From positions 186,001 to 250,000 of the forward strand of contig JAGTXO010000028.1 of the NCBI GenBank assembly GCA_019448385.1: 64,000 bases of DNA. The letters are read 5' to 3'. The stretch comes from Diacronema lutheri (lineage: Eukaryota; Haptophyta; Pavlovophyceae; Pavlovales; Pavlovaceae). This document shows, one piece after another, positions 28,497 through 38,549 of this stretch (position 1 is its first letter; each line of letters opens with the position of its first letter). Under the pieces are notes generated by a model. The model saw only the letters and a program-made list of their open reading frames with translations, made no database searches and was not told the origin of the DNA. The translations under genes were made by a program, and so were the position numbers.

Positions 28497-30760
28497 ATGG
28501 CGGAGGTCCGCGAACGGGAACCGCGCGAGGTGCGAGGGAGCCGGCGCGTGCTGCTGCCCGTGCTCGCCACGCTCGGCGTGATGGTCGTGCTCACGTCGGC
28601 CAGCTGGTTCCGCACGATGGAGGTCTCCGCGCCGCACTACCGGATCATGCAGAGAATAGCTGACGCGCCCGGCGCGGCGCCGCGCGCGCGCGCGGGCGGC
28701 CGCGTCGGCGGGGGCGGCGTTGGGGGCGGTGACAGTGGCGGCAGTCGCGGCGGCAGCGGCGAGGCCGGCGGTGGGAGCGGTGCTGGTATAATGGCTGAAT
28801 TGCACGGCGATGGCGCACACGCCGGCGGCGCGCCGGCGCCGACGCCCGAGCCGGCGCGCGGCGTACCCGCGCGCGGCGCGGCCGACGCAACGGCGGCGCA
28901 ATCCGCGCGCACGGTCGGCCAGGCGCGCGGCGTCGCGCCGGCACGCGCGTGTGTGTCGAGCCCAACGGTGCCTGCGCTCACCGACTGCCTCCTCCGTCCG
29001 CTCGCCCGCTCAAACGTGGTCATCAACTCGGTCGCTGACAAGAAGTACTCGCTGTACGCAATCAACTACGTGCTCGCGCTGCGCGCGGCCAACGTAAGCA
29101 ACTTTGTGATGGGCGCGCTCGACGCCGAGCTCCTCGCCACCTTTCGCGGCATGGGCGCGCCCAGCTTCTCCCTCGCCAACATCACCGCGCGCTCCGCATG
29201 GCACGCGACCAACCGTCACAAGATCCGCGTCGTCCTCGCCTTCCTCGAGCTGCGCGTGGGCGTGCTCTTTACGGACATCGACGTCATGTTCATGCAAAAC
29301 CCGATGCCCTTCCTGAACAAATGGCCGCAAGCCGACCAGTTCGTCTCGAGCGACATGCAATACGTGCGCTTGCCGCCGAGCGCCGCGCAGCGCAGCGCCG
29401 CAGCGCTGCCGCGCCGCGCCGCGCCGCGCCGCGCCGCGCCTGCAGCGCGCCGCTCATCGCGCCGCGCCGCGCGCCGCGCTGCGCGCCGCCGTTCTGCGCG
29501 CCACCGCTCTGCGCGCAGGTGCCCAAGCGGTCGGGCAGCGGTGAGCTAGAGGACGTAACCCAATTTAAGGTGCAGCATGCGTCGCCCCTCAACGTCGGCA
29601 TCATGCTCGTGCGGCCAAGCGCGGCGAACGTCGCGTTCGTCTCGGATTGGCTCGTGCGCTCTGAGCGCGAGATGGGCGTGTCGATGCAGGCGATCTACGA
29701 CATCCTGCTCCGGACAAATCACACGTGCTCCGTCGACCACGAGACCGAGCTTGCGACGTGCTATCGGCCGGCGCTCAAAGTTGGCCTACTGCCGATCGAT
29801 CGCTTCCTCAACGGGTACACCTACTTCATCACGCATCTGCCCGAGAAGCGGCACGTCGAGCCGATCGCCATCCACGCCACCTTCCAGGTCCACCAGGCGA
29901 CGGTCGCCAAAATCCACCGCTTCCGCGAGGCGCGGCTCTTCTTCGACAACGCGGCCTACTACGCGCCCGAGCGCAAATACATCAGCTTCACGCCGCGGCT
30001 GCCCGACTGGCTGGCGGGCGCGGCGGACAACCCGGCGCTCAAGGGGCCGCGCCGGCAGCTGCCCTACCACTTCGCGCTCGTGCACCACCAGCTCGGCCAG
30101 CTGCGGTGGGCGATTGCGCTCGCGCTCGCGCTCAACCGCACGCTCGTCCTGCCGCGCTTCACGTGCCTGCTCGACAACTCTTGGTACCCGATGATGGGCG
30201 CGTGGCCGGGCTTTCGCATCGCCGGCCCGTTCCACTGCCCCGCCGACCACGTGCTCAACCTTGAGCGCATGCACGAGGAGCTCGGGCAGGAGCGCTTCCG
30301 CGAACATTCCTTCTTTGATAACGTCCGCACGCCTGCGGTGTCCAAGGCGCCGCCGCGCGTCGTGCTGCTCGAGGGCGATGGCGCGCCCGTGATTGGGCAC
30401 CCATCGCTCCCGCTGCCCACGCAGCCGCCCGTCCGCATCCCGCGCAACGCGACGAGCGCGCAGGCACGCGGCGTGCTCGGCGGCATCCCCGACGCGGTGC
30501 TCCACTTTGAGACACTGATCGATGCCTTCTCGAAATTCTCCGCGCAGGCGGAGCAGATCGCGTTCGAGCGCAAGGTGAAGCGCATCACCACGCTCTGGTG
30601 CTGCGTCGACGGCGGCACCGCGCGCGAGCTTGGCCAAAAGTTCCCGCCGGGGCACATCTACTACGACCCTTTCTGGGACCGGCCGCACGTCGACCGCTTC
30701 GGGCGCACGCAGGGCGTGCCGTTTAAAATGCTCGTCGGCGAGCGCGACATGTCGCTCTGA
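28497..30760 (+). CDS. GT77 nucleotide-diphospho-sugar transferase, XEG113-like arabinosyltransferase
   Basis: Exons 28497-29363 and 29519-30760 give 702 residues. An N-terminal signal anchor (residues about 19-37) and a Gly/Ala-rich stem indicate a type II Golgi protein. The catalytic domain has [20 protein letters not shown] and the DxD-type motif [11 protein letters not shown] (about residue 259), then [13 protein letters not shown]. The second half carries [20 protein letters not shown] and [11 protein letters not shown], an arrangement I know from plant XEG113. In plants XEG113 adds arabinose to hydroxyproline-linked chains of extensins. That function here is inference, but the same window holds a giant Ser-Pro-rich secreted protein. 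The donor is GTGCGC and the acceptor GCGCAG. Confidence 0.82.
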
Positions 30761-30874
30761 CCGCTCCGAAATGTCAGCCGACGTGGCCCTGACACGGTGC
30801 GGGTGCGGGTGGGGGTCATTTGCCGCGCGCCTCTCGCCGCATCCGCCGAGCGGTCGGCGAGCGCGGGCCGGAGC

Positions 30875-31174
30875 TCAACCGTCCTCCGCGAGGGTGGCGG
30901 ATGGCGGCGGCGCGCTCGGCGCGAACTCCCAGTTCCGCCTGCAAATCGGGCAGGATGTTTTGGACTGCAGCCAGGTCGAGATGCAGAGCAGGTGGAAGTT
31001 GTGCGCGCACTTGCCCCACACGACGGGCGAGTCGTCACCTGGGCCCGCGGCGCCGGGCGCACAGCCGTCGAGCGCCATGTGGCAGATGCCGCACACGTCG
31101 TCGTCCGCCGTCCACGTCCACGACGCGACGGCCGACCAACGCTTCACCGTCACCTTCAAACCTGGTGGCGCCAT
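30875..31174 (-). CDS. APC11: Anaphase-promoting complex subunit 11 (RING-H2)
   Basis: A single exon of 99 residues starting MAPPGLKVTVKRWSAVASW. The RING-H2 ligands are visible: CGICHMALDGC, then KCAHNFHLLC and CPICRRNWEF, with the APC11-specific GDDSPVVWG between. It lacks the extra features of RBX1. APC11 with APC2 forms the ubiquitin-transfer module of the anaphase-promoting complex, acting on cyclins and securin. The length matches the usual 84-100 residues. Its ATG is only 51 bp from that of the DUF3119 gene on the other strand, and that 51-bp spacer is AT-richer than the surroundings. Confidence 0.95.
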   Translation of the reverse strand: MAPPGLKVTVKRWSAVASWTWTADDDVCGICHMALDGCAPGAAGPGDDSPVVWGKCAHNFHLLCISTWLQSKTSCPICRRNWEFAPSAPPPSATLAEDG

Positions 31175-31225
31175 GCTGATTATAAAGTGGACTTGAAATA
31201 TCAAATCGGCTGCCGAGGGCCGAAC

Positions 31226-32002
31226 ATGACGAGCCGCGCGATGCGCCTCGTCGCGGCTCTCGTGGTCGCGTCCAGCGCGGATGCGCTGCGCTCAAATCTG
31301 GTGCCGCGGCGCGCCGCGCGCATCGTAGTCGCGAGCACGCGCGCCGCTGTGCGCGCGCCCGCGCGTATGGGCCTCTTGGACGACATCAAGGCCAAGTTTG
31401 GCGGCGCGTCGAAGCCGGCACCGACGCCGATGCCGGATGTCGTCATTAAGGAGGACTACACGCTTGCGGTCGCGTTCCTCGTGGGCGGCGTGGTGCTCAC
31501 GTCGCTGGGATCGCCGCTGCTCTGGGGCGCCGGCTCGCTCCCGGGCGTCCTCATCCTGCTCCTCGGCGTCCTCTTTGCCGTGCAGGCCGGGAGGATCCGA
31601 TTCGTGTTTGACGGCGACGCGTTCGAGCTCAAGACGCGCACGTCCGGCGCAGACACGGACGGCGCGTCGGGCGGGCTTCAGCAGGCGGGCGAGAATGTCG
31701 TCGTTGGCGGCGCCAACCGGTGGCGCTACTCTACCTTTGTCAACTGGGACTTCTTTCCGAGCGGCTGGCTGGAGCAGGGGCTGCCGCCCATCCTCGTCTA
31801 CTTCAAGGAGACACAGACGCCGCGCGACCAGTGGGACGTGGGCCCGGGAAAGGCGGCGAACGCGCCGGACAAGATCGCGAGCGGCGCGGTGCCCGGGCAG
31901 GTCCACTTCTTTCCCGCGCTCTGCGACTGCAAGCAGCTCAAGGAGCAGTTTGAGCTACGCGGGTGCGCAAAGCTGCCACCGGCCGCGCGCACGTCAAAGT
32001 GA
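31226..32002 (+). CDS. DUF3119 family protein, probably plastid-targeted
   Basis: A single exon of 258 residues. It starts with a signal-peptide-like leader (LVAALVVASSADALRS) followed by a basic, Ala-rich stretch, the pattern of a bipartite plastid presequence in algae with secondary plastids. The mature part has two adjoining hydrophobic segments (LAVAFLVGGVVLTSLG and LPGVLILLLGVLFAVQ). Then come IRFVFDGDAFEL, VNWDFFPSGWLEQGLPPIL, VYFKE and HFFPALCDCKQLKEQFELR. The order 'NW..F...P.L.YF.E...HF.P...D...L' is that of the cyanobacterial/plastid DUF3119 family. Biochemical function is not known to me. The gene is divergent from APC11 and convergent with centrin. Confidence 0.75.
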   Translation: MTSRAMRLVAALVVASSADALRSNLVPRRAARIVVASTRAAVRAPARMGLLDDIKAKFGGASKPAPTPMPDVVIKEDYTLAVAFLVGGVVLTSLGSPLLWGAGSLPGVLILLLGVLFAVQAGRIRFVFDGDAFELKTRTSGADTDGASGGLQQAGENVVVGGANRWRYSTFVNWDFFPSGWLEQGLPPILVYFKETQTPRDQWDVGPGKAANAPDKIASGAVPGQVHFFPALCDCKQLKEQFELRGCAKLPPAARTSK

Positions 32003-32151
32003 CCCGCGAAGCACGGCGGGGGAGCTGCGCTCGCGCGGAAGGCGGGGCAGCGCGCATCAACATTGGAAGGACTTGGAATCTGGACGATGGTGACTGCACT
32101 CTGCCCCCCTGTCTGCGGGCCGTTGAATGTGCCCGCCCACCGAGCGCGGGA

Positions 32152-32786
32152 CTAAAAGCCGCTCATCATTGCCTCGCTGAGGACCGCGCGGAAGTCAGCA
32201 GGGTCGATCAGCCCGTCCTTGTTTGCGTCAAACTCGTCGATCATCGCCGCGCATTCCTCGTCGTCGATCGGCTCGCCAATCTCGCGGAAGACGCGCTTGA
32301 GGTCGCGGCGCGTGATCGTGCCCGAGCCAGTCTCGTCGAACAGCGCGAACGCCTGCGCGAGCCGCTCGTCGGCCGGCCTGTCGCTGTACATTCGCGAGCA
32401 GACCTCGACGAACGCCTCGCGCGTGACGCGGCCCGTCCCCTCGCGGTCAAACTCGCGCACGATCGAGGCGAGCTCCTCGCGCGTGGGCGCAAAGCCGAGC
32501 GCGCGCAAGCAGCTCTTGAACTCGAGGTAATCGATCGAGCCTGCGCGTGCGCCGAGGGGCGAGCGCTGCGCTGAGTGCCGGCGACGCGCGCCGCGCAACG
32601 CGCGAGCCGCGGCCGTCACGCGCGCGCGCCTGTGCCGGCTGTGTCGAAGAGGCGAAAAGCCTCGCTTGCCTCTGCAAGCTCGTCAGGCGAGAGCTCGTCG
32701 CGCCGGCGCGTCGGCAGCACGAGCGCCGCCGCGCGCGGCGCGTGCAGGATTTGCGCGGGAGTGGCTCCTCGGCTGGTGATCGCCAT
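32152..32786 (-). CDS. Centrin-like four EF-hand protein
   Basis: Two exons, 32786-32630 and 32540-32152, give 181 residues. After the N-terminal extension comes LSPDELAEASEAFRLF. Four EF-hand loops follow: DTAGTGSIDYLE (spanning the intron), DREGTGRVTREA, DETGSGTITRRD and DANKDGLIDPAD. The linker CLRALGFAPTREELASIV and LKRVFREIGE are centrin-like. Correct joining needs an intron that begins GC (ACAG|GCGCGC) and ends GCGCAG; a GT donor giving an intact first loop is not available. Centrins organise basal bodies and contractile fibres. Several loops lack acidic residues at positions 3 or 5, so calcium affinity may be low at some sites. The end MMSGF differs from the usual centrin tail, so a centrin-related protein is possible. 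Confidence 0.85.
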
Positions 32787-32841
32787 GATTTACCGTTGGT
32801 GTGCGCACGCCAAACTCGGGGCCGGGGGTTTCCGCACGTGG

Positions 32842-34686
32842 ATGCGCGTGGCCTGCTTCGCCCGCAGGCTCGTCGCGACGATGGCTGCAATGGCCTCGCC
32901 CCCGTCCGCGGTGCTCGACCGCAGCGCGATCACCGAGGCCATCCCGCTCATTGCGCTCCGCGTGCCCGCCAAGAAGTGCGGCAAGTTCCTCGGCGACAGC
33001 AAGATCAAAGCGTGCGCGCGCGAGGACGCGCGTCGCGCCGCGGAGGGCGCGCCCGCAGGGCGGTCACCCGTGCGGCGCCGGCCGCGCGCCGCTCACGCGC
33101 GCTGCCCCGCCGACGGTTCTCGCGCGGCGTCGGCGCAGCGGCTTGCTCAACATGCCGCGCCGCCGCAACATCGTGCCCGACGACGCGCAGCCGGGCGCGG
33201 GCACGAAGCTCGTGCTCCTCCGGCCCGAGGTCACCGACCTCGAGCTGAGCAGCGCGCCCGACGCGCTGCGCGCGTGCGCGCGCGAGGAGGGCGCGGAGGC
33301 GCTCGCGTACACGCTGCGCCTCGAATACGCCGACTTCACCGCCGACCAGGTCCTCCGTCGGCTGCTGCCCGCGGGCGTCGAGGTGCCGACCGCGTTCGAG
33401 ACGATCGGGCACATCATACATGTCAACCTACGCGAGGAGCAGCTGCCGCACAAGGCGCTGATCGCGCAAGTGCTGCTGGACAAGCACGGCCCGCGCATTC
33501 GCAGCGTCGTCAACAAGCTCGATTCAATCTCAAACCAGTTCCGTGTTTTCCCGATGGAGCTCATCGCCGGCGACCCGGACATGCGCGCCGAGGTCCGGCA
33601 GAACGGCTGCGTCTTCCAGCTGAGGTGCGCGCGCCGTTGGCGATCGCGTGGGTGGGTGGACTGGCGCGTCTGCGCGCTCGTGCCGCGTGACCGCGCCGCG
33701 GGTTGCACCGCTGCGCATGCACTGCGTTGCGCGGACGGACGCCGCTGCGCGCGGGGCGGCGCGCGCTCAGCCCAGCCGGAGTCCGGAGGGCTGCGCACCC
33801 GATCGCTTGCGGCGGCTCGCCGCCTCAATTGCGTTCCTCGCCGTCGCTCCTCCCTGCGCGCGCGCGCGCGCGCAGGTACGACGCCGTGTACTGGAACTCG
33901 CGGCTCGAGGCCGAGCACGCGCGCATCGTCGCCCTCCTCCGACCCGTCGACATCCTCGTCGACATGATGGCGGGGATTGGCCCCTTCGCCGTGCCCGCGG
34001 CGAAGCGCGGCGTGCGCGTCTTTGCAAACGACCTCAACCCGGCCAGCTTCGAGTGGCTCGAGCACAACGTCCGGCTCAATCGCGTCGAGCGGCTCGCAAC
34101 GTCCTCGTGCGAAGATGCTCGCGTGTTCCTTCGTCGGCTCTGCGCGCCGCGGACAATGGACGGCGGCGCAGCGGAGGGCGCGGGCGCGAGCGAGCTGCTC
34201 GTTGCACGGCGCAAGGCCGGCGATGGGCGCGTGCACGTGGCGATGAACCTGCCTGCCTCCGCCCTCGAGTTCCTGGACGTGTTTTCCGGACTCTTCCGGG
34301 AAGGCGCGTGGCACGGTGAGCTGCCGACAGTGCATTGCTACTGCTTTTCAAAGGCCAAGGACGGCGCGGCGATTGACGACGCGCGAGCGCGCGCCGCCGC
34401 TGTTCTCGGCGTGAGCCTCGACGGGCGGAGCGAAGTGCACGTGGTGCGAGACGTTGCGCCGAGCAAGCTGATGCTTTGCGTCACCTTCGTCGTGCCCGAC
34501 GAGGTGGGCTGGGCGCGCGGCGCCGCGCGGGCGGGCGGGCGCGGCGACGCGGGCGCGGCGGGCGTCGAAGCGGGCGCGCACGGTGGCGAGGTGGACGCGC
34601 GGCGAGCTGAGGAGGGCGAAACCGTGCCCAAGCGCGCGCGCACGGCGCCCGAGCTGTCGGCGCCCGGCGCGTGCACCGGGCGATGA
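32842..34686 (+). CDS. TRM5: tRNA (guanine37-N1)-methyltransferase Trm5
   Basis: Exons 32842-33011, 33139-33624 and 33876-34686 give 488 residues. Landmarks are LLNMPRRRNIVPDD, TADQVLRRLLP, IGHIIHVNLREEQLPHKALI, VVNKLDSISNQFRVFPMELI, YDAVYWNSRLEAEHARIV, the SAM-binding loop VDMMAGIGPFAVPAAKRG, FANDLNPASFEWL and MNLPASALEFLD (the NLP motif). Together these are diagnostic of Trm5 rather than TYW2. The enzyme methylates N1 of G37 next to the anticodon and prevents frameshifting. The leader MRVACFARRLVATMAAM may target mitochondria, with ATGs at 32881 and 32890 as cytosolic alternatives; plants and animals use such dual starts. An in-frame ATG at 32785 overlaps the centrin ATG on the other strand. 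The tail after FVVPDEVGW is low-complexity. Confidence 0.93.
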
Positions 34687-35138
34687 CCTGAAAGTTGACT
34701 GTTTTCACGTGCTGTGCATTCTTTGTGCCACCGCCCTGTGGGTGCGGGTGTTGCGGACTGAAGTTTGAGAAGAATTGCGTGTCCTCGCACCAGCCGTTGC
34801 CAACTTTTGAGGAGGATGGGGGTGGCTTGAGTCCCGATGTTGTCTGCACAGTCGAGTTGCACCGTTGGCGTGATGGCGTCGGCTGCGCACGTGCACCGCG
34901 TGCGGCGCGCGCTTTGGCGCACGCGCGGGAGGGCACGACGCGTGCGCGCGCCGTGGGGGACGCCCGCCCGGCGCCCGACGCAGTCGCCGCGTGGGGACGG
35001 GGCGCGGCTGCACGCAGACACAACTCCGCATCCGGCGCATTCCGCCGGCGAGAGGGCGGTGCACCGCGTCGGATGTCCGCGCATCGTGCGGCTCGAGGCC
35101 ACGCGCGTCGCGATCCCGCTTGACGGCGCGCGGCGCGC
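34687..35138. other. Convergent spacer between Trm5 and the ankyrin gene
   Basis: The first 180 bp are clearly AT-richer than average and probably hold the Trm5 3' untranslated region. I see no gene in the rest. Confidence 0.5.
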
Positions 35139-36437
35139 TCAAAGGAAGCACGGCGCGCCTATGGCTTCGCCGGCCGGGGGCACACAGCGCGGCGCGGCGC
35201 ACGCGCCTGCGGCGCTGCGGATGCGCGTGTGCGCCGGCACCTCGCCCGGGCAGCTGAGCTGGCGCGCCCAGTGCAGCACGGAGTCGTGCTTGCCCACCGC
35301 GGCCGCGGAAACGGCGCGCCAGTCCCAAGGACAGCCGTGCTCGTGCAGCCAGCGAAGGATGTGCACGTGCCCGCCCGCCGCGGCCGACGTCGCTGCCCCG
35401 CTCGCCCATGGGCAGCCGTGCTCGTGCGCCCAGCGAAGGACGTCAAGGTGGCCGTGGAGCGCGGCGCTCGCGCACGTGCTCACGTCCCACTCGCAGCCGT
35501 GCGCGCGCGCCCAGCGCAGCACGTCGAGGTGGCCGCCGCCCGCGGCTGCGCGGCAGACGTACTTGTCCCACGCACAGCCCTCGAGGCGCGCGTACTGCAG
35601 GCATGCAAGGTGCCCGCCCGCGGCGGCCTGCGCGCACGTGTGCTTAGTCCATGGGCAGCCCTGCTCGTGTGCGTAGCGTAGCACGTCGAGGTGGCCGCGC
35701 TCGGCAGCGGCGGATGCGGTGCCGACGTCCCAAGGACAGCCGCGCTCGCGCGCCCAGCGCAGCACCTTGACGCGGCCGCTCAGCGCGGCACCATGCGAGG
35801 TGCTCGCGTCCCATGGCGCGCCGTGCTCACGCGCGTACCGCAGCGCCTCGAGATGCCCGTGCGCCGCCGCCTGGTAGCACGTGCTCGGCGCCCAGCCGCA
35901 CCCCTGCTCGTGCGCAAAGCGCAGCACGGCGACGTGCCCGCCGCGTGCGGCCGCCGCAGTTGTCTGCCCGTCCCACTCGCAGCCGTGCGCGCGCGCGTAT
36001 TGCAGTGCGTTGAGATGGCCGCCGGCGGCGGCCTGGTGGCACGTGCGCTTGGTCATCTCGCACCCGCCCTCGTGCAGCCAGTTGAGCGCAGCGAGGTGGC
36101 CGCTCGCCGCTGCGCGCGCACACGCCTCGGCGGACCACGCGCAGCACGTCACGCGGCGCACCCACGCGAGAACCTCGACTTGACCGTGCGATGCCGCGAG
36201 CACGAGTAGGTGGGTTCCGCCCACGTCGCCAAAGCCCGGCAGCTGCGCCCACGCAAACTCGGCGAGCGCGAGCGAGCGCAAAAAGCCGGCGCGGCGCGCG
36301 GCGCGCGCGCACGCGCCGGCGGCGAACGCGCGGCACGCAAGGCGAAAGCAGACGAGGTCATCGGCTGGCAACAGCTCGGCCAGCGAGGCGAGCACGTCGC
36401 GTCCGAGCTCGGCTAGGCCGGTTGCCGCTGATGACAT
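35139..36437 (-). CDS. F-box-like plus ankyrin-repeat protein
   Basis: One exon, 432 residues. The first 60 resemble an F-box (LGRDVLASLAELLPADDLVCFRLACRAF). They are followed by about 12 ankyrin-like repeats of 26-27 residues in the form GHLDVLRWARAHGCEWD...TCAxAA. This short repeat, rich in Trp, Cys and Gly-His, is common in large protist families and also in giant-virus proteins. Nothing else here is viral, so a host gene is the simple reading. Such proteins usually recruit targets to an SCF-type ubiquitin ligase, which is inference. The repeats are similar at DNA level and may vary in number. The last 30 residues (after HWARQLSCPGE) are not repeat-like. Confidence 0.8.
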   Translation of the reverse strand: MSSAATGLAELGRDVLASLAELLPADDLVCFRLACRAFAAGACARAARRAGFLRSLALAEFAWAQLPGFGDVGGTHLLVLAASHGQVEVLAWVRRVTCCAWSAEACARAAASGHLAALNWLHEGGCEMTKRTCHQAAAGGHLNALQYARAHGCEWDGQTTAAAARGGHVAVLRFAHEQGCGWAPSTCYQAAAHGHLEALRYAREHGAPWDASTSHGAALSGRVKVLRWARERGCPWDVGTASAAAERGHLDVLRYAHEQGCPWTKHTCAQAAAGGHLACLQYARLEGCAWDKYVCRAAAGGGHLDVLRWARAHGCEWDVSTCASAALHGHLDVLRWAHEHGCPWASGAATSAAAGGHVHILRWLHEHGCPWDWRAVSAAAVGKHDSVLHWARQLSCPGEVPAHTRIRSAAGACAAPRCVPPAGEAIGAPCFL

Positions 36438-36529
36438 ATTGGACGGCCCTTCCGGCCGACGCTACCCGCGTCTTTTACTTTTGAGTTGATGGTTCGTTCA
36501 CCCGCCACAGCCGACGGGTAACTAAAAGC

Positions 36530-38383
36530 TCAGTTCTCCTCCTCCTCAAAGTCAAAGAACATGTCGTCCTCCTCGTCGCCGTCGCCGTCAGGCCCGAGTC
36601 GCCTGCCCGATTCGGCCGCGCCGCCGAGGCCCACTGAGCGGCGAGTGCACGAGCACGTGAAGAAGAGCACCTTCTTCATGCGGTGGTTGTAGAAGAAGTA
36701 GTTGAACGACCAGCTGCGCGAGCGCGAGCGAGGCGCGCAGCGCGAGCGCAAGGAGCGCAGTGGTGAAGCGGGGAGGAAAGACGCAGGGTAACAGGCGGGC
36801 GGGGCCGCCGGGGGGGGGGGGGGGGGGGGGGGGGGTTGTAGCGCGCTCTCGGGCAGGAGCTCAAGTGCGGCCGAGCGCGCGGACGTATGCGCTCGCCATG
36901 CTGCGGGCAGCGCCAAGCCTCCCACCTGCTGGCACCCCCTGCCTAGGACGTCCCATCCCTCCCCGCCCCCCCCCCCCCCCCCCCCCCCCCCGGCCTGGCC
37001 CGCCCAACTCCCACGTTTTGCGGCCCCTGGAGTTGTTCACCCGCCGACAGCTGGCGCCCATCCTGGCGACGCGCATAGCAGGCGCGGCCTCAGCGACACC
37101 CGCCCCTCAGCGCCGGACCGCCCGCCACTGAACAAACCCCCGAAAGAACCACTCGACGTGCGCGCGCGCCTCCACGAGCGTGCAACGCGCGCACAAGGGG
37201 CCCTGGCAGCGATGGGACGCGGCGTGCTGCCGCGAGCGCTGCTGCCCCACCCAGCCGCGCCCGCGCACAGCCCTCGCCCGTGGCGCGTACGCCCCTCGCA
37301 GAGCCGCTGCGAGCGCCGCGCACGCAACGGCCGCCACTCGCGCGCCTCGCCGCCGCGCCCGTTCGCCCAGTGTCGCGCAGGGCACGCAGGCAGTGGGGGG
37401 ATGGGATGGCGCGACGAGAGGTGGAGGCTACGGAGCGAGCGCGCAGGGTGAGCAAACCCGCGGGAAGGCGGGGCGCGCGCGGCGCGCACATCTTGCCGTC
37501 CGAGAGCGGGTCCGAATCGAGGTCCGGTATGTAGGAGAAGATGTCACACTCGACAGGGGCCACCTCCGCCTCGATCTGCTGCCACAGCTGCTCGCACAGG
37601 TTGACGGAGGATCCGAGCGACGTGTCCGCCTCCGCGAGCGTCGTCATGATCGCGTTCTTCACCATGTGCATGTACCTGCCACGGACGAGGCGGCACGGCA
37701 GCGCGAGTAATTGCCGCGGCGCGTGAGCGCTCGCGCGCGCGCGCGCGCCCGGCACACGGCCGGCTCGCGCGTGGCGCGAGGCGATGGCTGAGCGCGAGGC
37801 CGAGTGCTGCGGCGCGCTCGCAACGGCAGCGAGCGCTGAGCTCGGCGTCGGCAGCTATGCTCCCGTGCGAGCGCGCCGTTGCACACGGCGCGGCGCGGCG
37901 CGGCGCGGCGCGCACTCGGCGCCCGTCTTCCATGTGAAGGAGTCGGCTTTCGCGGTCGAGAAGTCATAGTCGGGGTACGAGGCGTTGAGCGTGGCAATGA
38001 GGTGGACGAGCTTCTTGCGCATCTGGTGGTCTGTCAGGTCGCCAAATGGCGACGACGGCGAGCCGCCGTGCGATTGCACGCCCTCGATGAGCGAGTTTGA
38101 TCGCGAGAGCGACGAGTCTGCGTGCTGCTGCTCGAGCGAGCGGAAGAGCCGCTTGTCGTCGGCAGTCATCTTGCCTGCCGATGGGCGCAACGTCACGCGC
38201 GCGCGCGCAGCAGCGCGCACGGCGCGCGTCGGCCGCGCCTCGCTCCGGCCGACCCGTCCGCGCGGAGGCGCGCAGCGCACAGGAGTAGGCCTCGAGCTTG
38301 CCCGAGATGGTCTGGTCGCCAAATTCGATCGAGTCGAGCAGGCTGTTCACATACTCCAGCGAGGGCGTCTCTAAGAACTTCAT
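36530..38383 (-). CDS. MAF1: Repressor of RNA polymerase III transcription MAF1
   Basis: Four exons, 38383-38281, 38174-37916, 37675-37490 and 36713-36530, give 243 residues; human MAF1 has 256. The three conserved boxes are present: MKFLETPSLEYVNSLL (A), LVHLIATLNASYPDYDFS (B) and WSFNYFFYNHRMKKVLFF (C). AECDIYSYNPDLDSDP of human corresponds to VECDIFSYIPDLDSDP here. The acidic tail (DEEDDMFFDFEEEEN) is typical. MAF1 is held in the cytoplasm when phosphorylated by TOR/PKA-type kinases. On stress it enters the nucleus and represses Pol III. Ser-rich positions before box B (SSLSRSNSL) are plausible phosphosites. Intron 3 (776 bp) is the longest here and contains both a G and a C run. All three donors are GTGCGC. 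Confidence 0.95.
36810..36835. repeat. 26-nt G homopolymer in MAF1 intron 3
   Basis: G on the plus strand, so C on the MAF1 sense strand, about 100 nt upstream of the acceptor at 36714. It is complementary to the run at 36966. Confidence 0.95.
36966..36991. repeat. 26-nt C homopolymer in MAF1 intron 3
   Basis: C on the plus strand, G on the MAF1 sense strand. It is the same length as and complementary to the run 130 bp away, so the intron RNA could fold back. Confidence 0.95.
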
Positions 38384-38549
38384 CGCGGCGCGGGCGGGCC
38401 AGCTCGTTCAGCGGCCGCCGGCCAGCGCGCCGTTCGGGAAGGGCGGCATGAACAGCAACTTGGCCAGTGGAGTGGGCAGGCAGGTGGCGGCCAAACTCAA
38501 AAGCCAAAACAATTATTTTTGATTTTTCATTCCCCTCCCCCGCCCAAAC

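Noticed and set aside
35139-36437. Ankyrin gene as an inserted giant-virus fragment.
   Set aside because: The repeat style alone is not evidence; GC content is like the neighbours and no viral hallmark gene is near.
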